Part shown: positions 1 through 10,889 of the stretch, one piece after another
Layout: each line of letters begins with the position of its first letter
Numbering within the stretch: position 1 is the first letter of the stretch
Assembly: GCA_037389465.1 (NCBI GenBank)
Contig: JAZARR010000082.1
Location: 670,501-734,500 of the forward strand
Direction of reading: 5' to 3'
Length of the DNA: 64,000 bases
From: Baylisascaris procyonis
Lineage: Eukaryota; Nematoda; Chromadorea; Rhabditida; Ascarididae
Translations under genes and position numbers: made by a program
Notes under the pieces: model-generated
The model's database searches: none
Told to the model about the DNA's origin: nothing
Seen by the model: only the letters and a program-made list of their open reading frames with translations

Positions 1-53
1 TGAAAAGCGCATTACGGTGATATCGCATTTGCGCGTGCTCATATGTGTGAATT

Positions 54-168
54 TTAACGAAGTTGGAAATTTGGTTTACATGATTTGCAAATATTAGTTG
101 ACTGCTTAATTTCTTTTTGCGTTTGTGCCTCATCTTCGAGAGGAATTATAGTTGGACACATCGATGAG
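54..168 (-). CDS. 3' terminal exon of an unrecognised minus-strand gene
   Basis: Read on the minus strand, a T-rich acceptor ending TTTTTCAG (CAG at 171-169) opens a frame of one base plus 37 codons that ends in TAA at 56-54. The peptide is hydrophilic, begins SSMCPTII and ends CKSCKPNFQLR, with a C-x2-C near the end. The earlier exons would lie at higher coordinates and were not found with confidence. A possible upstream exon sits near 780-830, after a GCTTTCAG acceptor. No family is recognised. The call rests on the acceptor, the open frame and the non-random composition only. Confidence 0.35.
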
Positions 169-171
169 CTG

Positions 172-1264
172 AAAAATTTGCACAAAATATTGTAACCGAT
201 CGAATTGCATTTATAGTTGGATAAGTGAGAAAATTGACCAACTTCCTTAAAAATTGTGATATATATTTGGAGTATAGATACTTTACTGCACATGTTTTAT
301 TATTAATTTGCGATTTATGAAAATGATTGTTTAAAGGAGCGGAATTAAAAAATTATGCTAGCGCCTTCGATTATGCGTTTTTCCATTTATTTTGCGTTTT
401 TTGTAATCATATAGCGTCAAAGGATGTGTTCTTCTGGTAATTTAGCAGTAGTCGATGTGGGGAACCTTTGTTGCATGAGCAATGAGACAAGTTCAACCAT
501 TCATTTGGATTTAACTCATTGAAAAAAACACAAGAAACTTATTTTTTCGCATTTCATTCCATAAATTTTTGATGCGGCAGTTGGATTCGATAACTTAGAG
601 AAGATAAATTAGAATTTTTTGATCAACTTCTTCATCGTGCGGGTTTATATGTTAAGAGGGGTGGAACAATAAAGGCGATTGTTTACACCGGACTTTTTTT
701 TAAGACACTAATTATCGTGTTCTATGGATAATATTGAAAGATGATGAATTTTTAAAGTGTAGTATTAGTGACAATAGAAGAAAACAGTAACATTCACTAA
801 GGTTGGAGATCTGCTTAACCTGTTCTGAAAGCTTTTTATGTGAGTTAACAACAGTAATCAACAGTTGCTGTAATTGGCAATCAGTTTTTTACTCAAAATC
901 TTTCCATAGGAGTTTTACCCTTCGAGAACTTGCGCTTGAGGGATAGGTTAACGTATTCATTAGTAAACAAAGGGTAGTTCGCTTGCTTTTCGACTTTAGA
1001 CAGAACGCTAGTACGTACTGTGCTCTGTGTTATCAGCATCTAAAATCTCTGAGGGGAGTGTACAGTTGCAGAAACCATCCAGCATTACGACGCCTAGATT
1101 CCTATCTCTTTTTCTATCATTCTACCTCTATCTTCCTCTCTTTATGTATTGGGACGATAGCTGGTTGTCGTAAATGTGGTCGTCGAGTATTACAGCAGAA
1201 CTGACCAGAATCATTTGAGTGCAATTAGTGATAGACGCTGGGGCATAGTCATTGTCAATTTCAG
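172..1264. other. Stretch with no supported gene
   Basis: AT-rich sequence with only short open frames. Nothing here carries paired splice sites of matching phase. A frame at about 983-1204 is open but has no acceptor or conserved motif. Confidence 0.5.
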
Positions 1265-1430
1265 TAAATTCGACATAATTGAGCCGACTTCTCGCTGCGA
1301 AAACTCTTTAATTTTTCCACACATAGTGACCACCGATGAAATAACTGCCAAGGATAAGTTTTTATGTGGACCTCTTCAATTTCTGGTGCCCATTTTCAGG
1401 AAGTTGAGGAAGCCTAATTACGAACTGTAA
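1265..1430 (+). CDS. Possible terminal exon, unrecognised protein
   Basis: An acceptor CAATTTCAG (CAG 1262-1264) is followed by one base and 55 codons closed by TAA at 1428-1430. The peptide starts KFDIIEPTSRCENS and ends RKLRKPNYEL. A second good acceptor (ATTTTCAG, about 1399) lies inside it, so the last 30 bases could be a separate exon. No partner exon was identified upstream, and a frame of this length can arise by chance at this base composition. Confidence 0.28.
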
Positions 1431-2220
1431 TAGGAAAGCACACCAGAGAAAACTGTCAGTGAACAAATCCTTACAATTATGTTATATCTCCGTTTACATT
1501 TATCACAAGGTATTTTCAGGCGGCCTAATGGAAAGTTTGCTTAATTTTTCTCGACAAATTTTGCAATTCAGCCAGTCGTTATGAAATTCGTTTGAGCGAA
1601 TTTATCGAATTCTTCCATTTTATTTTTTCTCTTCAAAAATTTATTTTTTCTCTTCGACTTTCTCTACAAAAAAATATCCTGCCGTTTATGTTCAACAAAA
1701 ATCCTCTTCAAAAGTCTATAAAGATGCTAAAATCAACTTGCACTTAGGCCGAATAGGTGCTATTTCACATTTTACAAGATGCGATCGGTAACAACGAATA
1801 TCGAAAACGAGCAATTATGAGATGAGGTGATATGTTTCGTTTGAGGTTATCGAATGTACGGCCGACGATCAGAAGAAGATCCGCAGGCGGCTTGCAAATA
1901 TAATCACACAAATCGAGCGTGCACAACGCACATGTGTGCCTTCGTTCTAATGTGCTGTGCTCTGATGATAATCAAATAATATGACGCTATTAAAGGATCC
2001 ACATATTTGAACGGACTCGAGGAAGGCACATTATCTTCGAATATATCGACGAGCACTTCTGAAATTGTTTATTATATCGACATCGAAAAGATTTGAAAGG
2101 TGTTGTTCAATGATGGATTTGATATGTGAATGAAATGTCTGACTTTTAGAAGTGTATTTTGCGAATCTATGCGGTAATGTGAGGTGAAACCACCCAAAAA
2201 AAGGGAATTTTTCTGTACAG

Positions 2221-2293
2221 GCGTGTAGCTAAATTCATCCGCTTTGACTGGTCTATCTTTTGGTCATTGAGTGACCGAAATGATGGACAATAA
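2221..2293 (+). CDS. Possible short terminal exon with overlapping poly(A) signal
   Basis: The acceptor TTTTTCTGTACAG ends at 2220. One base plus 23 codons follow (start RVAKFIRFDW, end SDRNDGQ), then a TAA stop that overlaps an AATAAA hexamer at 2290. A stop fused to a poly(A) signal is compatible with the short 3' UTRs of nematodes. No upstream exon with matching phase was established. Confidence 0.25.
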
Positions 2294-3381
2294 ATGATTT
2301 ATGATGAGAAATTTCATCAGTCGATTGCCTTGCTAGCAATTGCTAGTTGAGCAGAAATTGATGCTTGAAATGAACTCATCGAACATCTTTCACTGATCGA
2401 TTTTCATAAATTGCCGTTTACATCAGTATTGGTTTCCAGTAAAGTTGTTCGACTTCTTATCACTTGTTAAACATAATTGTTTTCTTTGCAAACTTCCAAG
2501 CAAAAATATTTTGCGGGTCCATGCAGTGATTGTGTCCATTCGAGCCATATATGAGTTTTGCTTATTCCCGCATATTTTGTTGTCTTGGTGTCTTTCTGTC
2601 ATTGTACATGTGTTTCCAGTAAAGTGTGCTATAAGGTGTAATATACTTCTGTGAAAGTGCAACAGATTCCTTGCTACTACGATTTGTGTAGATTTATGTG
2701 GAAACAGAACAACCTATTCATAATACAGTACAAAGGTTTTAGAACCATTTTATTCTTCACATTGAGCATTAGGCAAAACTTCGAAGGTTTGCGTCTGCGA
2801 ATGTCGAAAGACTGCATGTTTTTAAGTTGGAGTTTCCAGTTTTCATGCAATTATTGGATCATGTGAATATGTTCACACAATAAGCTTAGTACCTAGTAGA
2901 AACAAAGTTACAAGTTCATACCGTAAGGGTGAAACACTTATCAAAAGAATCGTGTTGTGTTGAAGTAATTTGCTGTAAGCAAGTCGTCTTTCAATATGAG
3001 ATGGGTGCTTGATTAGCATAAACAAGGAAATTCGTTGTCATTATGGATGTGCGGCAGAGATTTCGAGTTGATTAGATTTCGATAAAGCAGCTGTGAAAAG
3101 TAAATTCGAAGAAATTCATCCGAATGAAACATAGTTCTCCAAGATGTTTATTTGAATTGATTCAATCAGCTACCATTTTTTTTAAATAAAAGGTGGTCAG
3201 TCGTCAAACTTGTGGTATTCATCGTGCATTGAAATTGATTAAACATCACCTCTATATTTCAGTTTTGCTCGCTGAGCGAAATGGCTTAAATTTTCGACAT
3301 CGAGAGAGATCAATTAACATCAAAAAATGAAATATTTTGGTCGTTTTCTAAAACGCACCGGTTTGCAATGAGTGATCGAAA

Positions 3382-3785
3382 ATCGAACAACAAAGTTTAC
3401 GGCAGCGCTGGGTCGAACAGTAAAGACTTGGTGGCCAGTCGAACGAGGACGGCTGCCGGAGCGGCCAAGTCGAGCAATAAAAGGACTAAGTGTCCGGTCG
3501 AACAATGAAGGTTGCAAGAATCGCCTGGTTGAGCAGTAAAGGTTGTACGAATAACTGATTAAACAAAAAAAGTATCGGCAGCATGGAATCAAGCAATAAA
3601 GGTTGCCTAGTTGGACGATAGAGGTTGTCCGAATACTCACTTGAACAATAAAGGTTGCCGAATCTTCCGATCGAATCAAATGTTTCCCGAGTGTCTGGTC
3701 GATTAATAAAGATTGTTCCAGCACCCGGTGGAACAGCAAAGATTGTTCACGAGTCCTGTGAAACGATAAAAATTGAGGCGACCGA
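3382..3785. repeat. Degenerate 30-bp minisatellite, about 14 copies
   Basis: The motif GTCGAACAATAAAGGTTGCC recurs in diverged form. Copies begin near 3382, 3412, 3438, 3469, 3497, 3528, 3558, 3588, 3610, 3640, 3670, 3698, 3728 and 3758, so the spacing is mostly 28-31 bases with one short copy. The core TCGAAC-AATAAAG is the best kept part. Because the period is close to a multiple of 3, the minus strand shows a 139-codon open frame (3320-3739), which is explained by the repeat and is not called a gene. The copies differ at many positions, so the array looks old. Confidence 0.75.
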
Positions 3786-4918
3786 GCTAGAATGCAAAAA
3801 AAAAACTTTTACCCATTAACTGGTATTTTTTCTTCGGCTTATAATACTTTTGACGCTAAATTTTTATTCATATTCACAACTGCACTGTTCTAGACAGGTC
3901 TATTGAAAGGGTAAAAAGCCTTTACTATTCGAAATCTCTGAAATATTTCATTTACATTTGAAATAAATGCATAACAAGAATGAATTCTCCTTTTTATCCA
4001 TGTGATTTGTGAATTTCAAACATGGCCGTCAATTTTTATCGATTGCAGTGTAAAGAATGAAAACTTTAGACTTCGCAACATTTTTCCATTTAAGCTAATT
4101 TGAACCTCATAGATGAATTTCGATGTTGGAAATTGTTTAAATGAAGAGCCATTTGAAAATCTGCTCACTTATATTCATCAATCGAAAAATTAAATCAATG
4201 TGCAAATGTGAATTCGTCAGAGAATTTGTTTTAAAAATGATTAACATTTATAACAGAAACATAGCAGCAAAATAACTGACAAATGCTGCAATGAAGCTTT
4301 TATAACGATTCACTTTTTTTCTGAAAATTCGAAGTCTTCGTTTATTGCCAAAATTTTTCATTTTTTTTTTCAAGCATTCTTGTTAGCTTTCACCTTAAAT
4401 ACATGAGTTTTTAGTTTTTATCATATTACAGGAAATATTTTTACGTACAGAGTTCGCCTCACCTACGTATTTGACTCAACGCAATCTGTACGAGTTATTA
4501 ATTAACTATTCTAGGGTCAAACAGTAATATATACAAATCCTACAACCTAGACTTTTCGATGGCTCTTTTTACCAATCGATTCCCCTTTTTTATTATCCAA
4601 TCAGCATATGAACGATCATAAAACAATGACTGAGTTTTTTTGAAGAGAATAGATAAATAGAAACATATTTCTGCAAAAGGCTAATTTTTCCTTTCCTTGC
4701 AATAGTTTATGATCGAATAGCAATAAGATCATAACTTTGAGAGCTATATTCTGAGTAATGTGAATTGAAATCGATGCTAAAGAGGTTTAGTAATGTTTTC
4801 CTGCGAGTATCATTGAACCTTAGTTGAAAAGTTGAGAAGTTTGTGATAAACGTTTCAAAAGATTCTTCCCGAGATTATTCGTTTGCATATTTTCGATGAC
4901 AATTGGTGTAGTTGAAGA
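3786..4918. other. Stretch with no supported gene
   Basis: AT-rich, many short T and A runs, no open frame with splice-site support on either strand. It may contain the promoter of the gene that starts at 4919-4961, but no specific element is recognised. Confidence 0.5.
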
Positions 4919-5835
4919 ATGCATGTGAAGCTACGAGCTGAAATAACAGTTAACACTGATATGGGAGATAATCAAATGAAATTATTGATCGATAAGTTCA
5001 ATGAATTGCTCACGAATACAAGCGAAAACACTTTAGATCATATCAACAGCGCCATTGATAAGGTATATTTTACTGATTTGTATGTTTTTTAAAAATTAAA
5101 GCATCTAGATGTGTTTGTTTTATTTGAAAGTGATTTACGATTAGTCATTGTTCCATGCAATGGTCTTATCCTAGAAATTGCCCACGACACTTTACCTTTT
5201 GTAGTGCTTTCTTGTCTATAATAAATGTCGAGATAGACGAGAAATTTATTCGATGGAGCACTTCATTACCACTTGCTTCGGGAACTAATCAGTAATCCTG
5301 GAAAATTTCCGGTTTTTGTTCAGCTATGAATAAGCGATCGCAACGCTTATAACCGATTCTCTCTCTCATGTGATCATACACGCTCAGTTTATACAATATT
5401 TCACCATTATTACTATTCAGTCAACTCAATTGGACGATATCTATGTGCCACAATTATTGTCATACTTGACGAGACAATGTTAAAAATAAGAATGTTCGAA
5501 CTTCCTCTTAGGCAAGGCTTTAATTTTGACAATTTAAATTTAGTTTCTTTCGATTATTTGAGGAAGTTGTGATATAAATAGCATTTGAGGTATAACATCG
5601 TCTATGAGATGCTATGATTGCTGACGGTATTCAGATGGCATTAAATGTCGGTGAAACATCAGCTGGCTTCAACTCGTCATCTATGACTGCAGTGATTCTT
5701 GTGCTCGTTGTGATCATTTTATCATTGGTGATCGTCCTTATCATTGTGAAGTTGATCAATGAGATCATCAAGAATGCTAACCTAAGGAAGTGCTTCAAAC
5801 GACAACCACAACCTCGACTTCAAACGAAAGTTTAA
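4919..5835 (+). CDS. Small single-pass membrane protein, two exons
   Basis: Exon 1 ends at 5062 with donor AAG|GTATAT. Exon 2 runs 5635-5835 after acceptor GGTATTCAG. Both junctions are phase 0 and the intron is 572 bp. From ATG 4961 the protein is 100 residues; an in-frame ATG at 4919 would add 14. The first 34 residues are hydrophilic and acidic (MGDNQMKLLIDKFNELL, NTSENTLDHINSAIDK). Exon 2 carries a Ser/Thr-rich spacer, one strongly hydrophobic segment at about residues 52-73 (start AVILVLVVIILSLVIVLIIV) and a basic tail ending QPRLQTKV. The positive-inside rule predicts a cytosolic C terminus; no signal peptide is seen. AATAAA signals lie at 5922 and 5939. An unspliced reading from ATG 5614 (73 residues) is the alternative. 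No family recognised. Confidence 0.6.
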
Positions 5836-5921
5836 TAAATCGCGTTCTATAAATTTGGTGAATGAAAATTAACATTACTGCCAAATTGGTTGTATTTATG
5901 CGTTAAGTTAATTGTTATTAC

Positions 5922-5944
5922 AATAAATACAAATTTGCAATAAA
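5922..5944 (+). terminator. Tandem poly(A) signals of the 4.9-5.8 kb gene
   Basis: Two AATAAA hexamers at 5922-5927 and 5939-5944, about 90-105 bases after the TAA at 5833-5835. Confidence 0.5.
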
Positions 5945-6761
5945 AGCAGCTTCAATTATAACAGCCTCATAATATAATCATCATATAATTGAGTTCATTC
6001 TCGTAAATTCAGTTCAATCTCCTATAAGCGCAATTCCTTAACAAAATATTTCAATGCTTAGGTGGAAGCTTTATTAGCTGATGGGACAATTATTTCAAGT
6101 CCATGTAGACATGATCACCTGGCGGAAAACTGATAAAAAGGAGGCTGAACGAAGTAGGAGAGCGCTTTCGTACAGTTTAGAATTATAGGTTCGCGAATTT
6201 GGTGCCAATATTAACTTCAAATATGGCTCGAAAATTTGAAAACTTACCTCTTATTTTGGCGATGAATGAGTGATTATGGAAGTTGCATGTCTCGTATAGT
6301 GGGTGGGTAGGTTAATGTGATAACCTTGCGATGTCCTGTAAAATGTGAATGCTGTGCGTTGTTTTTCCCATAGAATTCTCATCACGTGGTTTTAGGGCGA
6401 GAGGCTGCTGATGAAACTGTCCTCAATTTCTTTTCCATAGCACTTTTGTAAGAAATCTACATAAACTCGGGCAAAAAGCCATGAAATTAATTTGCATATT
6501 TCGTTTGCAAATTTATTGTTACACTGACGATGAGTAAACGAACTCGTCATTTGTCAGTTTTTTCTACGTCTACGCGGTCGCATCTTCTTAATTCTATCTA
6601 ACTGTACTCACCGAATGGAACGCGGAACTCTTAAACCGGTTTGTGTACTCAGTTGTGAAGCAACAGTCGGTAGGGGATAAGGATCGGTACGCAGTAATAT
6701 AACTGGCTTATTTGACTGATTTTTTAACTTGCGGAATGTGTCACACCACATTCAAGTTTAG

Positions 6762-6848
6762 CAGCAGAATGAAGAAAGCTGCAAAGGAACGCTACAACAG
6801 TGAAGGGGAAGATATGGGGAAGGAGGGAGGGTCTTTAAACAACTGCAA
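6762..6848 (+). CDS. Possible first exon of a small hydrophilic protein
   Basis: The acceptor CAAGTTTAG ends at 6761. ATG lies at 6769 and the exon closes at donor CTGCAA|GTAAAG after 26 codons plus two bases. The peptide is Lys/Glu/Gly-rich (start MKKAAKERYNSEGEDMGKEG). An acceptor a few bases before a first ATG would suit spliced-leader addition. It may be the 5' end of the gene whose exons begin at 7345, but the phases do not join directly (phase 2 here, phase 0 there), so an intermediate exon would be needed. Confidence 0.35.
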
Positions 6849-7344
6849 GTAAAGGTCCACGAATCAGCCAGATCAAACTCCTCGTGCAATGAAAATTATG
6901 AGATCGGAGCTACAAGCACAGAATTTTTAACTGAGTGAAGCAAAATATATTTCTTGCAAGCAGTTCATAAAAGATTCCATCTGGGGTTAAGCAGTATCAA
7001 AATGTGATAACGCATTACTCACTCTTCCATTCCGCTCATGGAACGACAGACCAATTTCGTAAATTATCAATAAATAGTTAAATATGATGAACAGTTTCTT
7101 CGCTATGTATGACCCTACTGTTCTTATGTTTAATTTAAAAGGCGGTCGTTTTCTTTGGTCCAAGCAATCTAAAGCAGAAGTCTTCTTGCAAATTTAACTC
7201 TTAATAACTCTTTTCGGAAGTAACAAATCAAACTGAAGTACGTAGCGCACAGTATCCCATGAAATTTTTTGACGATTAGGAGAAGGCTCGATGAGTGAAG
7301 AAGATTGCCATGAGACGCTATCAGCAAAAAATGTGATTCTTTAG

Positions 7345-8338
7345 AACTTGTCACCATCAGAACGCAGCAACGGACAAATGAATTCAACAGCTGCCGATGA
7401 TTCGTTATATACCGCTACGAATGTTTTAGGGGTATGTTGCATCATGTTTTGAGTATATTATTAGTATACTCAGCTTTTCCATATTGTAGTATCGCTTGGA
7501 ACCATCAAAAAATAGAACAATGAAGTGGATTGGGTAATTAAGAGGCAGCCGCCGAAAAAAAGTGCTGTTATAACTGCAATACTCTCAAGGAGGTACAATG
7601 TTTATTTCTAGAAGAAATCTCTAAAGACTCAATGTAGCGACAAACAGAGTCGGATTCTTAGAAGACTTTGTGTGATATTACTGTGCAAATCTAAAAAAAT
7701 AATCAATATATTTCAGAAAGTGGAGAGAAATTTCGTTGGCATTACAAAGAAAATACGTCAAAATCCGTACGCTTCATATTTTCGCATTATTTTTATGTGT
7801 TATGCACACATTATTTGCATCTGGCATATTGCCGTGTTACATTTTGTTTTCCTATCAGCATTGCCAAATGATAAACAATCTTCAAAATTTTTGATTTAAA
7901 ACAACTGAAAAAATAGGTAACAGTTGTTGTGAAATAATGCAAGGAAATATGCCCATAATAGCCGAGAAACAGAGGAGAAAAGGAAATTTTCTGATCGAAA
8001 ATCGTACTGGATGAGTAATTTAAATAGAACGATTAGTACTTTATTCCACTGCAACGCTGACTGTCATGCGCTATATCGAAGTAAATCTTTATGCATCAAT
8101 TTAGTTTCGAATGCTCAGGTTTGTGTCTTTTTTTAAATTTTATATAAATAAAACCATGAAGGATTGCGTATTCATTTTTCGTCAGATACGCGCAAAATTT
8201 TTGTCACGAACAATAAAGAAATCAAGTTTTTCAGATGGCGAACAAGCGGCTTATAATTATAGGCTTATAATTTTAAAAAGTAATAAGGATTATTTTACAA
8301 GAAAACAACAACGTAATAAGAACATCCAAAGCAAATAA
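7345..8338 (+). CDS. Multi-exon gene, basic protein with possible membrane segment
   Basis: Proposed exons: 7345-7431, 7490-7533, 7717 to about 7833, 7962-8118 and 8186-8338 (TAA). Acceptors are CTTTAG, TATTGTAG, ATATTTCAG, ATAATAG and TTTTTCGTCAG. Donors are GGG|GTATGT, TTGG|GTAATT, an uncertain one in exon 3, and CAG|GTTTGT. Phases agree at the first, second and fourth junctions, and at the third if exon 3 ends at TTGCC|GTG. Exon 3 then encodes a hydrophobic stretch (LHIFALFLCVMHTLFASGIL) followed by RETEEKRK, a likely membrane anchor with an internal basic face. An earlier donor in exon 3 would remove it. Exon 4 holds HCNADCHALYRSKSLC; exon 5 is Lys/Arg/Gln-rich. The likely start is ATG 7378. 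No family recognised. The gene ends just before the phosphatase gene. Confidence 0.5.
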
Positions 8339-8374
8339 CAAAGAATGTTAGGGTATGGAAGTGAAAATTTACCC

Positions 8375-8380
8375 AATAAA
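8375..8380 (+). terminator. Poly(A) signal in an operon-like gap
   Basis: AATAAA 37 bases after the TAA at 8336-8338 and about 40 bases before the splice acceptor at 8418, a spacing like that between genes of nematode operons. Confidence 0.45.
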
Positions 8381-8411
8381 TCAGTGAAAGAGCGCAAGTT
8401 TTATCCTTGCA

Positions 8412-8419
8412 AAAATAGT
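8412..8419 (+). promoter_or_regulatory. Candidate trans-splice acceptor before ATG 8420
   Basis: A TTTTATCCTTGC tract and AAAATAG place a splice acceptor at 8418, one base before ATG 8420. Together with the upstream stop and AATAAA it could be the spliced-leader site of a downstream operon gene. This is inferred from spacing only. Confidence 0.35.
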
Positions 8420-8685
8420 ATGGCTTCATTAAGCGAAAGGTGTTTGGAAAATTCTTCTACTTCTGAAGAACTCGAAAGAAGATGCCAGGTGATTGAGGAT
8501 TTATGGTTTGATGTCTTTGTCTGTGCATATATGCGTTCGTATGAAAAACGTAGTGTGAAATGGTCTCGAAAATTGAAAAGAAGGAAGACTTCAGGGAACG
8601 GAGCTGTTCAAATGCGATGTTATTAGCGTCTTCACCGTTGTCCGTCGATCGTCCGGATTCATCCCGATCTCGCAATTTGTTACAG
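8420..8685 (+). CDS. N-terminal exons, probably of the tyrosine phosphatase gene
   Basis: Exon 8420-8488 reads MASLSERCLENSSTSEELER and ends at CAG|GTGATT. A second exon ending at 8685 (CAG|GTCTTT, phase 0) holds a Ser/Arg-rich segment with SSPLSVDRPDSSRSRNLLQ. Its start is either 8581 (phase 0, weak acceptor GAAAAG) or 8594 (good acceptor ACTTCAG, which needs an upstream phase-2 donor such as AAAG|GTGTTT at about 8439). The segment looks like a disordered cytoplasmic N-terminal extension. The link to the phosphatase exons at 10,890 onward is inferred from strand, order and phase 0 at both ends. One or more exons between 8,686 and 10,889 are probably missing from the model. Confidence 0.4.
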
Positions 8686-10889
8686 GTCTTTAAAGCTCAC
8701 TTTTATCCTCATTTCAGTTGCAGTGGCTTTTCAACCACAATTGCGTACCTTTTCATAGTGATGTTTTTCGAGTTTGAAACTTTGATTTAACCTCCTTCGC
8801 TTCGCTTGTAGACGTAAGAGTCATATTGGCCTTAAAATATAGTAATAAATGAAATGAAACAAATAAAAGAAAGTGACGCAAGAACCATGGCAAGAGCAGT
8901 AATCAGTAGAATTCAAAGAGAAGCAATACTCTCGTTTTCGAAGGCAGTTGCTGTGACCAGGTAATGTGCTCTAGATTTTTAGTGGGAATAGATTGATCAA
9001 ATCAGTCGGAATATGGTAACATCGAGGTCATAACCACAGAGTGAGACATCTGATTTCCCTTGCATTATACTTGCAATACATTGTGTTACCGTTCCTTTCA
9101 CTGTATATACTGCACCTCAAAATATAGTTCATGTTTCCTTCGGCTAACTGCGGGAAGAAAGAATTTCGCTGTTCATGAGGGCTAAAAGCTTTTAAAAATA
9201 AAATAAGGCACTTATTATTCAAGCAATAAAAGCAATTTTCAATAAATAAAACCAAATACGCAGACCATTCAGATTGAAAGCACATGTTCGAGTGCAAAAA
9301 CAGTGCCTGTTCAAGCAGCATCTACGCAGCATGCATCCGATGTTCTGAAGCTGAAATGACTGATCGCAGAAAACGTGCTTGACAGATACGTCGATAATGC
9401 AGGAGTACACAGCACTTCAATGCTGCATTTCTAAGCGCTAGATCCAGTGAAAGAACATCCGGTTGGGTTACATTTCTAGCACAGTGCTGGAATATGAGGG
9501 ATTAAAAGAGCAATAAATAGATTTCCTGACTCAGAAAATGGAAGCATATAACGGATTTCTTTCGAAATGTGGTGGGTCATATACTGTTTTCAGTCGAAGA
9601 AGCTTGACATTTAGCTCATCATAGCATAAGAAATCGGTGGTTGAGGTGGTGCAGGAGCCCTCACGCTCATCAGTGATCATGCTTTGATTTGTGCTCATCG
9701 CAGCATTCTGTTTCTTGCCGCAGAAATTGCACTTCGAGTTCATGAAGAGGACACGGCTATTTTGGAAAGGTGGTTGCTTAAACATTGGACCTGCATCTAA
9801 GTCAGCTCCATAAATTCGGAAAATTCGTCAATGCTGACGAAAACACTCAGAACCACCAGGAAGTTCTCTATGACATCCGCAAAGCGTTACGTACGAACGT
9901 CGTCCTTATCGCATTTGCTTCACTTAGTTGTTGTTTTTCCATGCTTTCAGACGCATCATTATTTCATTTTTTCTTTGCTGCCATTTTTATTTCGTGTTTT
10001 CTTCATTACTTTCTGGCTTCACTCTAGAGATCCACTGTTGCCGGCTAATTCAAAACGTTTGTCCCATTCACTCCTAACTTAAAAGTAGTGCATGTGATCC
10101 TCATTTGACTCATCTCGACGGTCATAATCACTCTAATTCGCTGTCATTTTGACCATCAGCACCCAAACTCCCGGAAAGAATTTTGCAATGATATATGCCT
10201 GATAAAATTCTCCTAGATAAATGTAGAATGCGAAAATTCAAGAGCTTGACCAGCGATTTAATACAATGAGTTTTTCTACAACCGTTGATTATTATCCACA
10301 CAGTTGGTAGCAAGCAGAATTACTCTCACATAGGTTAAGAGAAGACATTTTAATGTGACCTTCTGTATCTTCCTTTTTCCATCTTTTACCATTATTTTTT
10401 TGTATGTAACCTACTCTTAAAACACTTTTCTTATCACATTCTACCCATTTTTCTTGTCATTTTTATACATTTTTTTGCACTGCACAAATTATATTTTATT
10501 CAAGCTGACTGCACCCACATGTGCCATTTTCACATCTTTGTTGCTCTTTGCATATGTTTAGAAAAAAGTTATATTCTCACCTATGTTAAACAGATATATT
10601 CATTTATTCAAAATATGCGCGTCTAAAACACATCACTCAGAAAAAACCTCATAAAGGAACCATCGGAAGTGACAATCACAAACGAGGAAAGAATGTAATG
10701 AATAGAATTGTCGCAAGTTGTGAAATGTTCTAACGTCGCCAAAGGCGCATGAAAAGACTGAAAAGCTTCCGTCCTACCCGTTCAAGCCCCTCCCTCACGA
10801 AGACAACTTAATTGAAAGTCGACTGGTTCAAATTAACAAAAATTAGCATCAGTTTACGTGTTACGATAACAGTGATCTTCAAATTTCAG
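8686..10889. other. Probable intron or exon mixture, unresolved
   Basis: Two pieces look coding but could not be placed. At about 8840-8961 a plus-strand frame runs through MARAVISRIQREAILSF to donor CCAG|GTAATG. At 9531-9920 the base composition rises in GC and several frames are open on both strands, including an 84-codon minus-strand frame (9785 to 9531, with C-x2-C in KCNFCGKK) and plus-strand pieces after the acceptor TTCTTGCCGCAG at about 9721. The strand could not be decided, so no CDS is called. Confidence 0.35.

Noticed and set aside
3320..3739. 139-codon minus-strand open frame
   Set aside because: It coincides with the 30-bp minisatellite, whose period keeps a frame open. No splice sites or conserved composition.
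7717..7899. Reading exon 3 of the 7.3-8.3 kb gene in the frame KVERNFVGITKK
   Set aside because: It does not match the phase of the preceding donor at 7533, whereas the frame with KWREISLALQRK does.
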